DNA of 60,572 bases, from NCBI GenBank assembly GCA_028868535.1, contig JAGWUH010000020.1:1-60572 (forward strand), in the 5' to 3' direction. Position 1 is the stretch's first letter. Every line of letters starts with the position of its first letter. Shown one piece after another: positions 9,249-17,007 of the stretch. The notes under the pieces are model-generated. The model did not search any database. It saw nothing but the letters and a program-made list of their open reading frames with translations, and was not told the DNA's origin. This DNA is from Sphingomonadales bacterium (GTDB lineage Bacteria; Pseudomonadota; Alphaproteobacteria; Sphingomonadales; Sphingomonadaceae). The position numbers were made by a program, and so were the translations under genes.

Positions 9249-10220
9249 TCAGTAGGCAATGTAGACGTCGGCCAGGACGTCCTCGGCGGTCGGACGTTCG
9301 GCGGCGCGCGCCGCCTCGACCGCGGCCTCGATCTGGCCGAGCACCTCGGCGTCGACCGCGTCGAGCTCCGCATCGCCGAGCAGCCCGGCGCCGGTGACCG
9401 AGGCGCGGAACTTCTTCAGGCAGTCGCGCGTCTCGCGGATGCGGTCGAGCTCGCCCTCGCCGCGGTAGCGCTGCGGGTCCCCCTCGAAGTGACCGAAGAA
9501 TCGCTCGGTGTCGAACTCGACCGCGGCCGGGCCGTTGCCGGCACGGACATGAGCGAGCACCTCGCGCATGGTTTCGTGCACGGCGAAGAAGTCGGTGCCG
9601 TCGGCACGCCAGACCTTCATGCCGAACGCCTCGGCGCGGCTGGCGATGTCCTGCGCGGTGCCGACCGCGTAGTCGACGCCGGTGTGCTCGGAATAGTGGT
9701 TGTTCTCGAAGACGAACACGCACGGGGCCTGCGTGACGACCGCCAGGTTCATCGCCTCGAAGGTGGTGCCCTGGTTGCAGGCGCCGTCGCCCGAGAAGGT
9801 GATCGCCACCTTGCCCTGTCCGTCGATCTTGGCCGACAGCGCCGCGCCCACCGCGATCGGCGCGCCGGCACCGACGATGCCGTTGGCGCCCAGCATGCCC
9901 TGATCGATGTCGGCGATGTGCATCGAGCCGCCCTTGCCCTTGCAGAGGCCTTCGCGGCTGCCCCAGATCTCCTTCATCATGCCGTTGACGTCGCAGCCCT
10001 TGGCGAGGCAGTGGCCATGGCCGCGGTGCGTCGAGATGATCTTGTCGGCATTGTCGAGATGCTCGCACACGCCCACCGCGACCGCTTCCTGGCCGCTGTA
10101 GAGGTGGGTGAAGCCCGCGATCTCGCCGGTCATGATCTCGACGTGAAGGCGTTCCTCGAACTCGCGGATCACCTTCATCTGCCGATAGGCGCGCAGCAGC
10201 GCCTCCCTGCTCAGTTGCAT
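9249..10220 (-). CDS. 2-oxoacid dehydrogenase E1 alpha (thiamine-dependent)
   Basis: A 323-residue alpha subunit carrying the thiamine diphosphate/Mg site GDGACNQG beginning at 144 and closing with FENN at 171-174. HRGHGHCLAKG near residue 65 is the loop typical of acetoin:DCPIP oxidoreductase and pyruvate E1alpha. ATG 10220 follows GGAAAGAGG. It is co-transcribed with E1beta and E2. In this context the complex may decarboxylate a 2-oxoacid or acyloin fragment released by side-chain or ring cleavage. That is inference; the sequence does not separate acetoin from branched 2-oxoacid substrates. Confidence 0.94.
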   Translation of the reverse strand: MQLSREALLRAYRQMKVIREFEERLHVEIMTGEIAGFTHLYSGQEAVAVGVCEHLDNADKIISTHRGHGHCLAKGCDVNGMMKEIWGSREGLCKGKGGSMHIADIDQGMLGANGIVGAGAPIAVGAALSAKIDGQGKVAITFSGDGACNQGTTFEAMNLAVVTQAPCVFVFENNHYSEHTGVDYAVGTAQDIASRAEAFGMKVWRADGTDFFAVHETMREVLAHVRAGNGPAAVEFDTERFFGHFEGDPQRYRGEGELDRIRETRDCLKKFRASVTGAGLLGDAELDAVDAEVLGQIEAAVEAARAAERPTAEDVLADVYIAY

Positions 10221-10239
10221 GCCTCTTTCCCCGTTTCGT

Positions 10240-11448
10240 TCACAGGCCCAGCACGGAACGTGCGATGATGTTCGACTGGACTTCGTTGGTGCCGCCGAAG
10301 ATGGTCCAGGCGCGGCTGTTGAGATAGCGAGGCGCGGCCAGTTGCGCCTCGCGCGAGTGGACCGGCACCGGCGCATCGTCGCCATAGAGCGGTCGCGCGG
10401 TTGCGAGCTGCAGCCCGGCGGCGCCGTAGAGGTCGACCGCGAGCAGGTCGATGTCCTGCCGGAGGTTGCTGGCGAGCAGCTTGGTCAGCGAGGTCTGCGG
10501 CCCCGGCGGGCGGCCCTTGGCGATCTCGGAGATGATCTTGAGCTCGATCATCTCCAGCGCCTGCGCTGACAGCCGCGCGCGGGCGAGCTTGCGCCGCCAT
10601 TCCGGGTCGTCGGCGAGGGAGCCACCGCGCCCGTCGCTCTCGGCCTGTGCGGCCGCTTCCAGCCGGTCCAGGTCGTAGCACAGCTTCGGCGCGTGGCAGG
10701 AGCCGCCACGCTCGTTCTCGAGCAGGAACTTGGCGATGGACCAGCCCTGGCCCTCATCGCCGACCCGGTCCTCGACCGGCACGACGACGTCTTCCAGGAA
10801 GACCTGGTTGACCTCGTGGTCGCCCGCCATGCTGAGGATCGGTCGCACCGAGATGCCCGGCTGGTCGAGGTCCACCAGCAGGAAGCTGATCCCCGCCTGC
10901 TTGCGCGCCTCGGTATCGGTGCGCACCAGGCAGAACATTCGGTTGGCATGGTGCGCGTGGGTCGTCCAGATCTTGGAGCCGTTGAGCACGTAGCGGTTCC
11001 CATCGCGCACCGCGCGGGTCTGGAGCGAGGCGAGGTCGGAGCCCGAGCCGGGCTCGGAAAAGCCCTGGCACCAGTAATCCTCGCCCGAGAGGATGCGCGG
11101 CAGGTAGTGCGCCTTCTGCTCGGGCGTGCCGAACGTCCAGATCACCGGCGCCACCAGCTTGAGGCCCAGCACGGTCAGGTTGGGGGCGCCCGCCAGCGCG
11201 CATTCCTTCTCGAAGATGTAGCGCCACAGCGGCGGCCAGCCGGTGCCGCCATGCTCCCGGGGCCACTGGTAGCCGAGCCAGCCCCGGGCGTTGAGCACCG
11301 CGTTCCATGCCTGCCCGATCTCGGGCTCGACGAACACGGTCGGCGAAGCGGCAGCGCCGTCGCGCACCGCAGCCGGCAGGTGGGCGGCCAGGAAGCTCCG
11401 CACCTCGTCGCGGAAGGCCGCATCCTCGGGAGAGTAATCGATATCCAT
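10240..11448 (-). CDS. Acyl-CoA dehydrogenase (FadE large-type)
   Basis: A 402-residue acyl-CoA dehydrogenase with GFSEPGSGSDL (flavin loop), VLNGSKIWTTHAHHA and the C-terminal IFGGTNEVQSNIIAR. The last motif has no Glu at the classical IYEG position, as in subunits of the heteromeric steroid side-chain dehydrogenases, where the base lies elsewhere or in the partner. ATG 11448 overlaps the thiolase-like stop by one base (TGATG). The smaller dehydrogenase at 15849-16943 is a candidate partner. Placed with a thiolase-like and a DUF35 protein, it probably makes an alpha,beta-unsaturated CoA ester of a side chain (inference). Confidence 0.92.
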   Translation of the reverse strand: MDIDYSPEDAAFRDEVRSFLAAHLPAAVRDGAAASPTVFVEPEIGQAWNAVLNARGWLGYQWPREHGGTGWPPLWRYIFEKECALAGAPNLTVLGLKLVAPVIWTFGTPEQKAHYLPRILSGEDYWCQGFSEPGSGSDLASLQTRAVRDGNRYVLNGSKIWTTHAHHANRMFCLVRTDTEARKQAGISFLLVDLDQPGISVRPILSMAGDHEVNQVFLEDVVVPVEDRVGDEGQGWSIAKFLLENERGGSCHAPKLCYDLDRLEAAAQAESDGRGGSLADDPEWRRKLARARLSAQALEMIELKIISEIAKGRPPGPQTSLTKLLASNLRQDIDLLAVDLYGAAGLQLATARPLYGDDAPVPVHSREAQLAAPRYLNSRAWTIFGGTNEVQSNIIARSVLGL

Positions 11449-12596
11449 CAGCGCTCCAGGATGGTTACGGCGGAAACGCCCGGTGCGCCATAGACATGAC
11501 TGTAGGCGGTCTTCGGGGCGCCCGGAACTTGCCGGCCGGCGCCGTCGCCCCGCAATTGCACGACGTTTTCGTAGACCTGCCGCAGGCCCGAGGCGCCGAT
11601 CGGCTCGCCGCAGGCGAGGCAGCCGCCATCGGTGTTGACCGGCAGCGCGCCGCCGATCTCCGTCCGGCCCTCGGCCAGCCATTGCTCCTGCTCGCCATCG
11701 GCGCAGAAGCCGTTCTCCGCCATGTGCATGATCTCGGCGCCGGCCTCGGTGTCCTGCAGCTGGGCGACGGCGATGTCGGCCGGACCGATCCCGGCCAGGG
11801 TGAAGGCATCGCGGCTGGCGATCCGCGTCGCGGTGGCGGTGCCGCCGCCGATGTCGATGCACGGGGCGAAGACCTCGAACGAGCCGGGCGGGCGGGTCCG
11901 CATCGTCGCGGCCTTGAGCCGGACCAGCGGCTTGCCCAGTTCGCGGGCGCGCTTCTCGCTCGCCAGGACCAGCGCCACGCCGCCTTCGGCCGGGGAGCAG
12001 AACATGTACTTGCTGTACGGATCGGACACCATCGCGCCGTCGAGGATCTCGTCGAGCGCGACCGGCTGGCGCCGCCAGGCGTGGGGGGCGTGGACGGCGT
12101 TGCGGAACGCCTTCTCCGCCACCCGGCCCAGCGTCGTCCGGCTGATGCCGTGGAGGTGCATGTAGCGGGTGATCTTGTTGGCGAAGAACTGGGTGGTGAT
12201 CATGTAGCCGGCATCGCCGTACCAGTCGGGCAGGTTGTACTCCGCCGGCAGCGCGTTGAACGCGCCGCGCGGGTGCTTGTCGAAACCGACCGCGATGCCG
12301 AGGTCGAATTCCCCCGACTTGATCGCCATCTGCGCCGAGAACAGCGCCGAACCGCCGGCGGCGCAGCCGTTCCTGACGTTGATGAACTGCACGCCGGTGA
12401 GACCCAGGTGCTCCACCATCGTGTCCGGGTTGCCCGCCGCGTCCGACGCGCCGTAGGCGAACTGGACCTGCGGCCATTCCACCCCGGCGTCGGCGAGCGC
12501 CGCGCGCACCGCGTGGACGCCCTGTTCGACGCCCGAGACGCCGTCGGTGCGGCCGAAGCGGTGAATGCCGATGCCGACGATGCAGACGTCGCTCAT
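11448..12596 (-). CDS. SCP2-type thiolase-like protein (possible retro-aldolase)
   Basis: A 382-residue thiolase-fold protein of the lipid-transfer (SCPx/Ltp) type. The nucleophile-like Cys78 lies in NVRNGCAAGGSA. The usual GHP-x-GATG box reads GEPIGASG, so a classical thiolase His is missing there. The C-terminus has a SHVYGAPG segment. ATG 12596 overlaps the upstream DUF35 stop as ATGA. In actinobacterial steroid degradation such Ltp2-type proteins bind a DUF35 partner and split beta-hydroxyacyl-CoA by retro-aldol reaction. The coupled DUF35 gene and altered box favour that role over thiolysis. Chemistry is not proven from sequence. Confidence 0.88.
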   Translation of the reverse strand: MSDVCIVGIGIHRFGRTDGVSGVEQGVHAVRAALADAGVEWPQVQFAYGASDAAGNPDTMVEHLGLTGVQFINVRNGCAAGGSALFSAQMAIKSGEFDLGIAVGFDKHPRGAFNALPAEYNLPDWYGDAGYMITTQFFANKITRYMHLHGISRTTLGRVAEKAFRNAVHAPHAWRRQPVALDEILDGAMVSDPYSKYMFCSPAEGGVALVLASEKRARELGKPLVRLKAATMRTRPPGSFEVFAPCIDIGGGTATATRIASRDAFTLAGIGPADIAVAQLQDTEAGAEIMHMAENGFCADGEQEQWLAEGRTEIGGALPVNTDGGCLACGEPIGASGLRQVYENVVQLRGDGAGRQVPGAPKTAYSHVYGAPGVSAVTILER

Positions 12597-12988
12597 GCGC
12601 GGGCTCCGGCCGGCTGGAACGCGTGGATCATCACCGGCTCGGCTGCGGCCGGGTCGAGCGGGATGAACGTCAGTTCGAGCGGCATGCCGATGTGGACGTC
12701 TGCGAAGGCGACATTGGCGAGCCGCGCCTCGACGATGGTCTCGCCGGCAAGCTCGACATAGCCGACCGGCCAGGGCGCGAACGCCTCCGGCCCGGCGTAG
12801 GGCGGCGACTTCGGGCGATAGCGCTGGATCGTCCAGGACCACAGCGTACCGTCGCGGCGGAGCGGGTGCGGCTCGTAGTCGTTTCCCGGCGGGCAGGGGA
12901 ACACGATGCGCCCGCTGTCGCGATGGCGGCCGCCCACCAGCCGCGGCTGCGGCTCGTCGGTGAACAGCCCGGGGGCGATGGCGCGCAT
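12593..12988 (-). CDS. DUF35 / OB-fold protein, thiolase partner
   Basis: A 131-residue protein with a short N-terminal region where DUF35 members carry a zinc ribbon, followed by an OB-fold (WTIQRYRPKSP, then PWPVGYVEL and VHIGMPLELTFIPLD). Only one Cys (Cys32 in VFPCPPG) remains of the four usual zinc ligands, so the ribbon is probably degenerate. ATG 12988 is the sensible start; an upstream in-frame start would read through the divergent control region. It is first in the twelve-gene operon and overlaps the thiolase-like gene by 4 bases, the standard arrangement for DUF35-thiolase complexes. Confidence 0.85.
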   Translation of the reverse strand: MRAIAPGLFTDEPQPRLVGGRHRDSGRIVFPCPPGNDYEPHPLRRDGTLWSWTIQRYRPKSPPYAGPEAFAPWPVGYVELAGETIVEARLANVAFADVHIGMPLELTFIPLDPAAAEPVMIHAFQPAGARA

Positions 12989-13075
12989 TGCTATCCTCTG
13001 CCTTTGACTTCGATTCTGCGGATTTCCGCCTTTAAGACCCGTTTGCGCCGCATTTTGACTCATCAAAACGCTAGG

Positions 13076-13091
13076 CCGTCATTTGTGACAG
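13076..13091. promoter_or_regulatory. Candidate dyad-2 site, GMC / DUF35 control region
   Basis: CCGTCA-TTTG-TGACAG in the 136-base region between the divergent DUF35 operon and the GMC gene, 34 bases upstream of the GMC start. One arm mismatch from CTGNCA-N4-TGNCAG. Recurrence suggests a regulator site. Confidence 0.4.
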
Positions 13092-13124
13092 GCGTGCCAA
13101 GCTCGGATCACGAGAGGAACCGGG

Positions 13125-14744
13125 ATGAGCGGGAGCTGGGATTACATCGTCGTCGGCGCGGGTTCCGCCGGCTGCGTGGTCGCCGAGCGGCTGAGCGCGG
13201 ACGGCAGGTCGCGCGTGCTGGTGCTCGAAGCCGGGGGCGAGAACGACAGCTTCTGGGTATCGCTGCCCAAGGGCGTGGCGAAGCTGGTCACAAATCCGGC
13301 GCATGTCTGGGCCTACCCGGTCAGCGTCCCGCGCGAGCCGGGCGGACCGCTCAACGAAGTGTGGATCCGGGGCAAGGGCCTGGGCGGCTCCTCCGCCATC
13401 AACGGCATGATCTGGAGCCGGGGCGAACCGGCCGACTATGATGCCTGGGAAAGCATGGGCGCCACCGGCTGGAACGGCGCGAGCATGACCGCAGCGTTCC
13501 GCGCGCTCGAGGACCATGCTGCCGGTGCCTCGCCCCTGCGCGGCAGCGGCGGGCGCGTCCACGTCGACCCGGCGATCTACAGCTACCCGCTCGCCGAGCG
13601 GATGATCGAGAGCGGCGAGGCGCTGGGCATGGCGCGGGTCGATGACCTCAACGGCGCCACCGGGCCGCGCATCGGCCTCTACAGCCACAATATCCGCAAG
13701 GGTCGGCGCCAGAGCGCCGCGGTCACCTTCCTCTCGCCGGCGCGAAAGCGGCGCAACGTCGAGGTGGTGACCGGAGCGCTCGCCGAACGCATCGTGTTCG
13801 ACGGCACCCGCGCGATCGGGGTCGAGGCCCGCGTCAACGGCGTGCCGCGCACGTTCGCCTGCCGGGGCGAGGTCGTCGTCAGCAGCGGGGCGATGGAAAG
13901 CCCGCTGCTGCTCCAGCGCTCCGGCATCGGCGATGGCGAGCGGCTGCGCGACGCCGGGATCGGCGTGGTCGCGCATTCACCCGACGTCGGCGAACGCATG
14001 ATCGAGCACCTGTCGATCTCGATGCCCTATCGGCTCACCCACGGGCGCGGCACCAACCGCAGCTTCTTCGGGCTGGGGGCGGCGCTGGCGATGGCGCGCT
14101 GGGCGCTGCGCCGCGACGGCATCATGGCGACCGGCCCGTTCGAGGTCGGCGCGTCCTGCAATGTCGCCCACCCCGACGGGCGCACCGACGCGCAGATTTA
14201 CCTGGGTGGCTATACCTTCGAGGTGGCGGACGACGGCAACCCGGTCCCGCTGGACAAGATCGATCCGCGTCCGGGGGTCACCATTTACGGCCAGCTCCTG
14301 CGCCTGACCAGCGAGGCGTCGCTGCGCGTCACCGGGCCGGCAAGCGGCGATGCGCCGCAGATCCTGCCCAACTGGCTCTCCACCGAGCACGACCGGCGTT
14401 CCGCGATCGCGCTGGTGCGCAAGCTGCGCGCGTTCATGGCGGCGCCGCCGCTCGGCCGGATGGTGGGAGAGGAACTGGTCCCCGGACCCGGCGTCGCCAG
14501 CGATGACGAAGTCCTTGCCGCGTTCCGCCGCCTGTCGAGCTGCGGCCTCCACGCCATCCGCTCGTGCCGGATGGGCGGCGACGACACGGCCGTGGTCGAC
14601 GCGCGGTTGCGGGTGAGGGGGGTGCAGGGGGTGCGCGTGGTCGACTGTTCGGTGATCCCGGGCCACGTCACCGGCAACACCAACGCCCCGGCCATGGCGA
14701 TCGGCTGGCGCGCGGGCGAGCTGATCCTGGCCGATCGGGCTTAG
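13125..14744 (+). CDS. GMC family FAD-dependent oxidoreductase
   Basis: A 539-residue glucose-methanol-choline oxidoreductase. The N-terminus has the ADP-binding GAGSAGCVVAERL motif (about residues 9-21) with EAGG shortly after. GKGLGGSSAINGM near residue 85 is the PROSITE GMC signature 1 region. The C-terminus has SSCGLHAIRSCRMGG, where the family carries its conserved active-site His, and GNTNAPAMAIGWRAGELI closing on FAD. It oxidises a primary or secondary alcohol, possibly with a quinone or cytochrome as acceptor. A monocistronic gene with an AGAGGAACCGGG ribosome site, divergent from the DUF35 operon and sharing its control region. Substrate unknown. Confidence 0.93.
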   Translation: MSGSWDYIVVGAGSAGCVVAERLSADGRSRVLVLEAGGENDSFWVSLPKGVAKLVTNPAHVWAYPVSVPREPGGPLNEVWIRGKGLGGSSAINGMIWSRGEPADYDAWESMGATGWNGASMTAAFRALEDHAAGASPLRGSGGRVHVDPAIYSYPLAERMIESGEALGMARVDDLNGATGPRIGLYSHNIRKGRRQSAAVTFLSPARKRRNVEVVTGALAERIVFDGTRAIGVEARVNGVPRTFACRGEVVVSSGAMESPLLLQRSGIGDGERLRDAGIGVVAHSPDVGERMIEHLSISMPYRLTHGRGTNRSFFGLGAALAMARWALRRDGIMATGPFEVGASCNVAHPDGRTDAQIYLGGYTFEVADDGNPVPLDKIDPRPGVTIYGQLLRLTSEASLRVTGPASGDAPQILPNWLSTEHDRRSAIALVRKLRAFMAAPPLGRMVGEELVPGPGVASDDEVLAAFRRLSSCGLHAIRSCRMGGDDTAVVDARLRVRGVQGVRVVDCSVIPGHVTGNTNAPAMAIGWRAGELILADRA

Positions 14745-14793
14745 AGCATCGCGCAAAAAAGTGGGAACCGGTACTTCTGCAAAAAGCGAAGCG
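14744..14793. repeat. REP-like palindromic element
   Basis: Starting at the GMC stop, this stretch contains AAGT-GGGAACCGGT-ACTT flanked by GCGCAAAAA and GCAAAAAGCG arms. Very similar GAGCATCG...GTGGGAACCGGT sequences are, from memory, widespread intergenic repeats in Alphaproteobacteria. It abuts a second, longer inverted repeat. It may also act as transcription terminator for the GMC gene. Confidence 0.5.
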
Positions 14794-14944
14794 ACTAGGG
14801 TGTGTGGGGATTTGGCTGACGCCGGGCTGCGAATGGCCGCTCCTCGCGCTTCCGGTGCTCACGGCCAGAAAGGCCGCTGCGCTCCGGGTCGCTCGAATCA
14901 GCCATTCTCGCTCCGGCCTGAGCCAAATCCCCACACACCCTAGT
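14794..14944. repeat. Long inverted repeat between convergent genes
   Basis: A perfect 24-base inverted repeat (14794-14817 and 14921-14944, beginning ACTAGGGTGTGTGGGGATTT) whose arms continue imperfectly inward (GCCGGNNNGNGAATGGC on both sides), giving a roughly 150-base foldback. The right arm contains the TAG stop of the LuxR-type gene. No protein coding is evident. It could be a miniature repeat element or a bidirectional terminator. No clear target-site duplication is visible. Confidence 0.7.
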
Positions 14945-15635
14945 GGCCCAGGGAAATGTAGCCGAGCTGGGCGGCCTTGAACACGGTCTGGCTGCGGTTG
15001 ACCGCGTTCAGCTTCATTGATGCGTTGTGGATGTGGAAGCGTACCGTCGCCCGGCTGCGCGACATGATCATGCTGATTTCCAGGTCGGTCTTGCCGATCG
15101 CCGCCCAGCGCAGGCACTCGACCTCGCGCTTGGACAGGCGCGATTCGGGCGGAAGCGCCTGCATCGAGCCCATGACGTGGACATAAGTGGCGATGAAGGT
15201 GCGGGCATAGACGCCCAGCGCGTCGCCCCAGGCGAGGAATTCGGTCTCCAGCTCGGTGTGCGCGGGGTCGAGCGGGTTGAAGCTGACCGCGCCGATCTGG
15301 CCGAACGGCAGGTGCACCGGCACGACGATGGCGGCGCGGGTCATCGCCCGGCTCTCGAAATTGGCGAGGTTGATCGAGGCGAGATAGGAATTGGGCTGGC
15401 GCAAGTGGAAGCCGCGGGCGTTGACCCAGAACGGCTGGCTCTCGAACCTGCAGGCGGTGGTCAGGGGCGAATCGAGCGCGATCCGAGAATTGCGCCACCA
15501 CACCCGGTCGTCCTCCGACCAGCCGAAGACATCGCGGGCCAGCACGTTGCCCTCCACGTCCACCGGCGTGCGCTTGTCGGCGATGTCGTGCGCGGGCGCG
15601 GCGCGGAACCCTGCCGACAGCGCGATCTCGTGCAA
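14940..15635 (-). CDS. LuxR family transcriptional regulator
   Basis: A regulator with a C-terminal LuxR helix-turn-helix: LSKREVECLRWAAIGKTDLE and the recognition helix RSRATVRFHIHNASMKL, about residues 165-225 of 231. The N-terminal part resembles the autoinducer-binding-type domain in length and position but lacks an obvious full set of ligand-contact residues. The only standard start in frame is TTG 15635. Coding-like sequence continues upstream to a CTG at 15707, preceded by GGGAG, and then a stop, so the true start may be CTG. Divergent from the acyl-CoA dehydrogenase at 15849, which it may regulate. Confidence 0.78.
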   Translation of the reverse strand: MHEIALSAGFRAAPAHDIADKRTPVDVEGNVLARDVFGWSEDDRVWWRNSRIALDSPLTTACRFESQPFWVNARGFHLRQPNSYLASINLANFESRAMTRAAIVVPVHLPFGQIGAVSFNPLDPAHTELETEFLAWGDALGVYARTFIATYVHVMGSMQALPPESRLSKREVECLRWAAIGKTDLEISMIMSRSRATVRFHIHNASMKLNAVNRSQTVFKAAQLGYISLGH

Positions 15636-15779
15636 CGCCTCCGCCGCGCGCCGGATGCCCTCCGGTGCGTTGATCCTGACGGCGTCGATTCGTTCCTGAG
15701 ACAGCAGCGGCCCACTCCCGACCTATTTTCTGGACCCAAGTCTATAGCGCCCGGCCCCGCCGCACAATCGCTGAGCGAC

Positions 15780-15795
15780 CTGACACTTTGCCCAG
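15780..15795. promoter_or_regulatory. Weak dyad-2 site, LuxR / acyl-CoA dehydrogenase region
   Basis: CTGACA-CTTT-GCCCAG in the divergent region between the LuxR-type gene and the acyl-CoA dehydrogenase. The left arm fits fully and the right arm only partly. Listed because it occupies the same type of position as the better copies. Confidence 0.25.
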
Positions 15796-15848
15796 CATGG
15801 TCGCGGAGCGGATGCTGCTAGATTTGGCATCCAAAGAGGGGAAACTCG

Positions 15849-16943
15849 TTGAATTTCGATCTCAGCGAAGACGAGGAAATGCTCAAGGCCCTGGCCGAGC
15901 GCTTCGTCGTCGACCACTACGACATGGATCGCCGCCGCGGCTTCCTGGCCGGAGGCAACGGCTTTTCCGCCGACAACTGGGCGCTGCTCGGCGAGCTTGG
16001 CCTGCTGGCGGCCCCCTTCGACGAGGATTGCGGCGGGCTGGGGCTCGATGCCACCGCCATCGCCACGGTGTTCGAGGTGCTCGGCCGCGGGTTGGTGGTC
16101 GAACCGTTGATCGAGAACGTGCTGCTGGCCGGCCGCCTGTTCGCCGGCGTGGCGCCCGCGGCGCTGCGCGATGCCTGGCTGCCCGGCCTGCTCGACGGCT
16201 CGCGCCGGCTGGCGCTGGCCGACATCGAACCGCGCGGCCGCCCCGGGCGGCGCTGGGTCGAATGCCGGGCCGAAGGCGGCCGCCTGACGGGCGAGAAGGC
16301 CTGCGTACCGGGCGGGGCCGGGGTCGATGGCTACATCGTCACCGCGCGCGATGGCGGCGCTCCCGCCGACAGCGCCGGGCTGAGCCTCTATCTCGTCGCC
16401 GCCGATGCCGTCGGCCTTGGCGTGCGGCCCTGGCGGATGGCGGACGGATCGATGGCGGTCAGCCTGGTGCTCGACGGCGTCAGCGCCGAACCGCTGGACG
16501 GCGGCGCGGACGCGATCGCCGAAGCGCAGGCGCTCGCCTCGCTGGCCCGCAGCGCCGAAGCGCTGGGCGTGATGGAACGCATGTTCGCAGACACCTGCGA
16601 CTACCTGCGCACCCGCGAGCAGTTCGGCGCGCGGCTGGCCAGCTTCCAGGCGATCCAGCACCGCATGGTCGCGCAATACGCGGCGATCGAGCAGGCACGC
16701 GCGCTGCTCAACCTCGCGCAGGTATCGTGGGGCCAGGCGGGCTTCGCCAGCGCGGTCGACGGCGCCCGCGCCTTCATCGCGCCGGCATCGATCACGCTCG
16801 GCCACGAGATGATCCAGTTCCACGGCGGCATGGGCGTGTCCGACGAACTGGCGATCGGCCACGCGCACAAGCGCCTGCTGGTGCTGTCGCGCTGGCCGGA
16901 CGAGCCCGAGGCGGCGCTGGACCGGTTCGCCGGAGTGGCGTGA
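15849..16943 (+). CDS. Acyl-CoA dehydrogenase (small type, FadE28-like)
   Basis: A 364-residue acyl-CoA dehydrogenase that begins with TTG, preceded by AGAGGGGAAA. The N-terminal helical domain (LSEDEEMLKALAERF), REQFGARLASFQAIQH and the C-terminal IQFHGGMGVSDE are diagnostic. The short length and the degenerate middle domain, without a clear TEP-type flavin loop, match the small subunits of heterotetrameric dehydrogenases acting on steroid side chains. The 402-residue enzyme at 10240-11448 is a plausible partner. It stands alone, divergent from the LuxR-type regulator and convergent with the ThuA-like gene. The heteromeric role is inferred. Confidence 0.9.
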   Translation: MNFDLSEDEEMLKALAERFVVDHYDMDRRRGFLAGGNGFSADNWALLGELGLLAAPFDEDCGGLGLDATAIATVFEVLGRGLVVEPLIENVLLAGRLFAGVAPAALRDAWLPGLLDGSRRLALADIEPRGRPGRRWVECRAEGGRLTGEKACVPGGAGVDGYIVTARDGGAPADSAGLSLYLVAADAVGLGVRPWRMADGSMAVSLVLDGVSAEPLDGGADAIAEAQALASLARSAEALGVMERMFADTCDYLRTREQFGARLASFQAIQHRMVAQYAAIEQARALLNLAQVSWGQAGFASAVDGARAFIAPASITLGHEMIQFHGGMGVSDELAIGHAHKRLLVLSRWPDEPEAALDRFAGVA

Positions 16944-17007
16944 CCGGGACCGGCGGAAACGGAGCCGCATATGAACCGCGTCCCGCCTTTTCAGGGCGCG
17001 GAGCCGC

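Noticed and set aside
13055..13083. Sigma-70-like promoter (TTGACT and downstream box) for the GMC gene
   Set aside because: A TTGACT is present, but no convincing -10 box at 16-18 bases; not reported as a promoter.
14794..14944. Insertion sequence or MITE with target duplication
   Set aside because: The inverted repeat is clear, but no transposase and no convincing flanking direct repeat were seen, so it is listed only as a repeat.
16944..17007. Terminator between the convergent acyl-CoA dehydrogenase and ThuA-like genes
   Set aside because: A CGCG-CCC / GGGCGCG pairing exists but is short and mismatched, with no T-tract in the right place.
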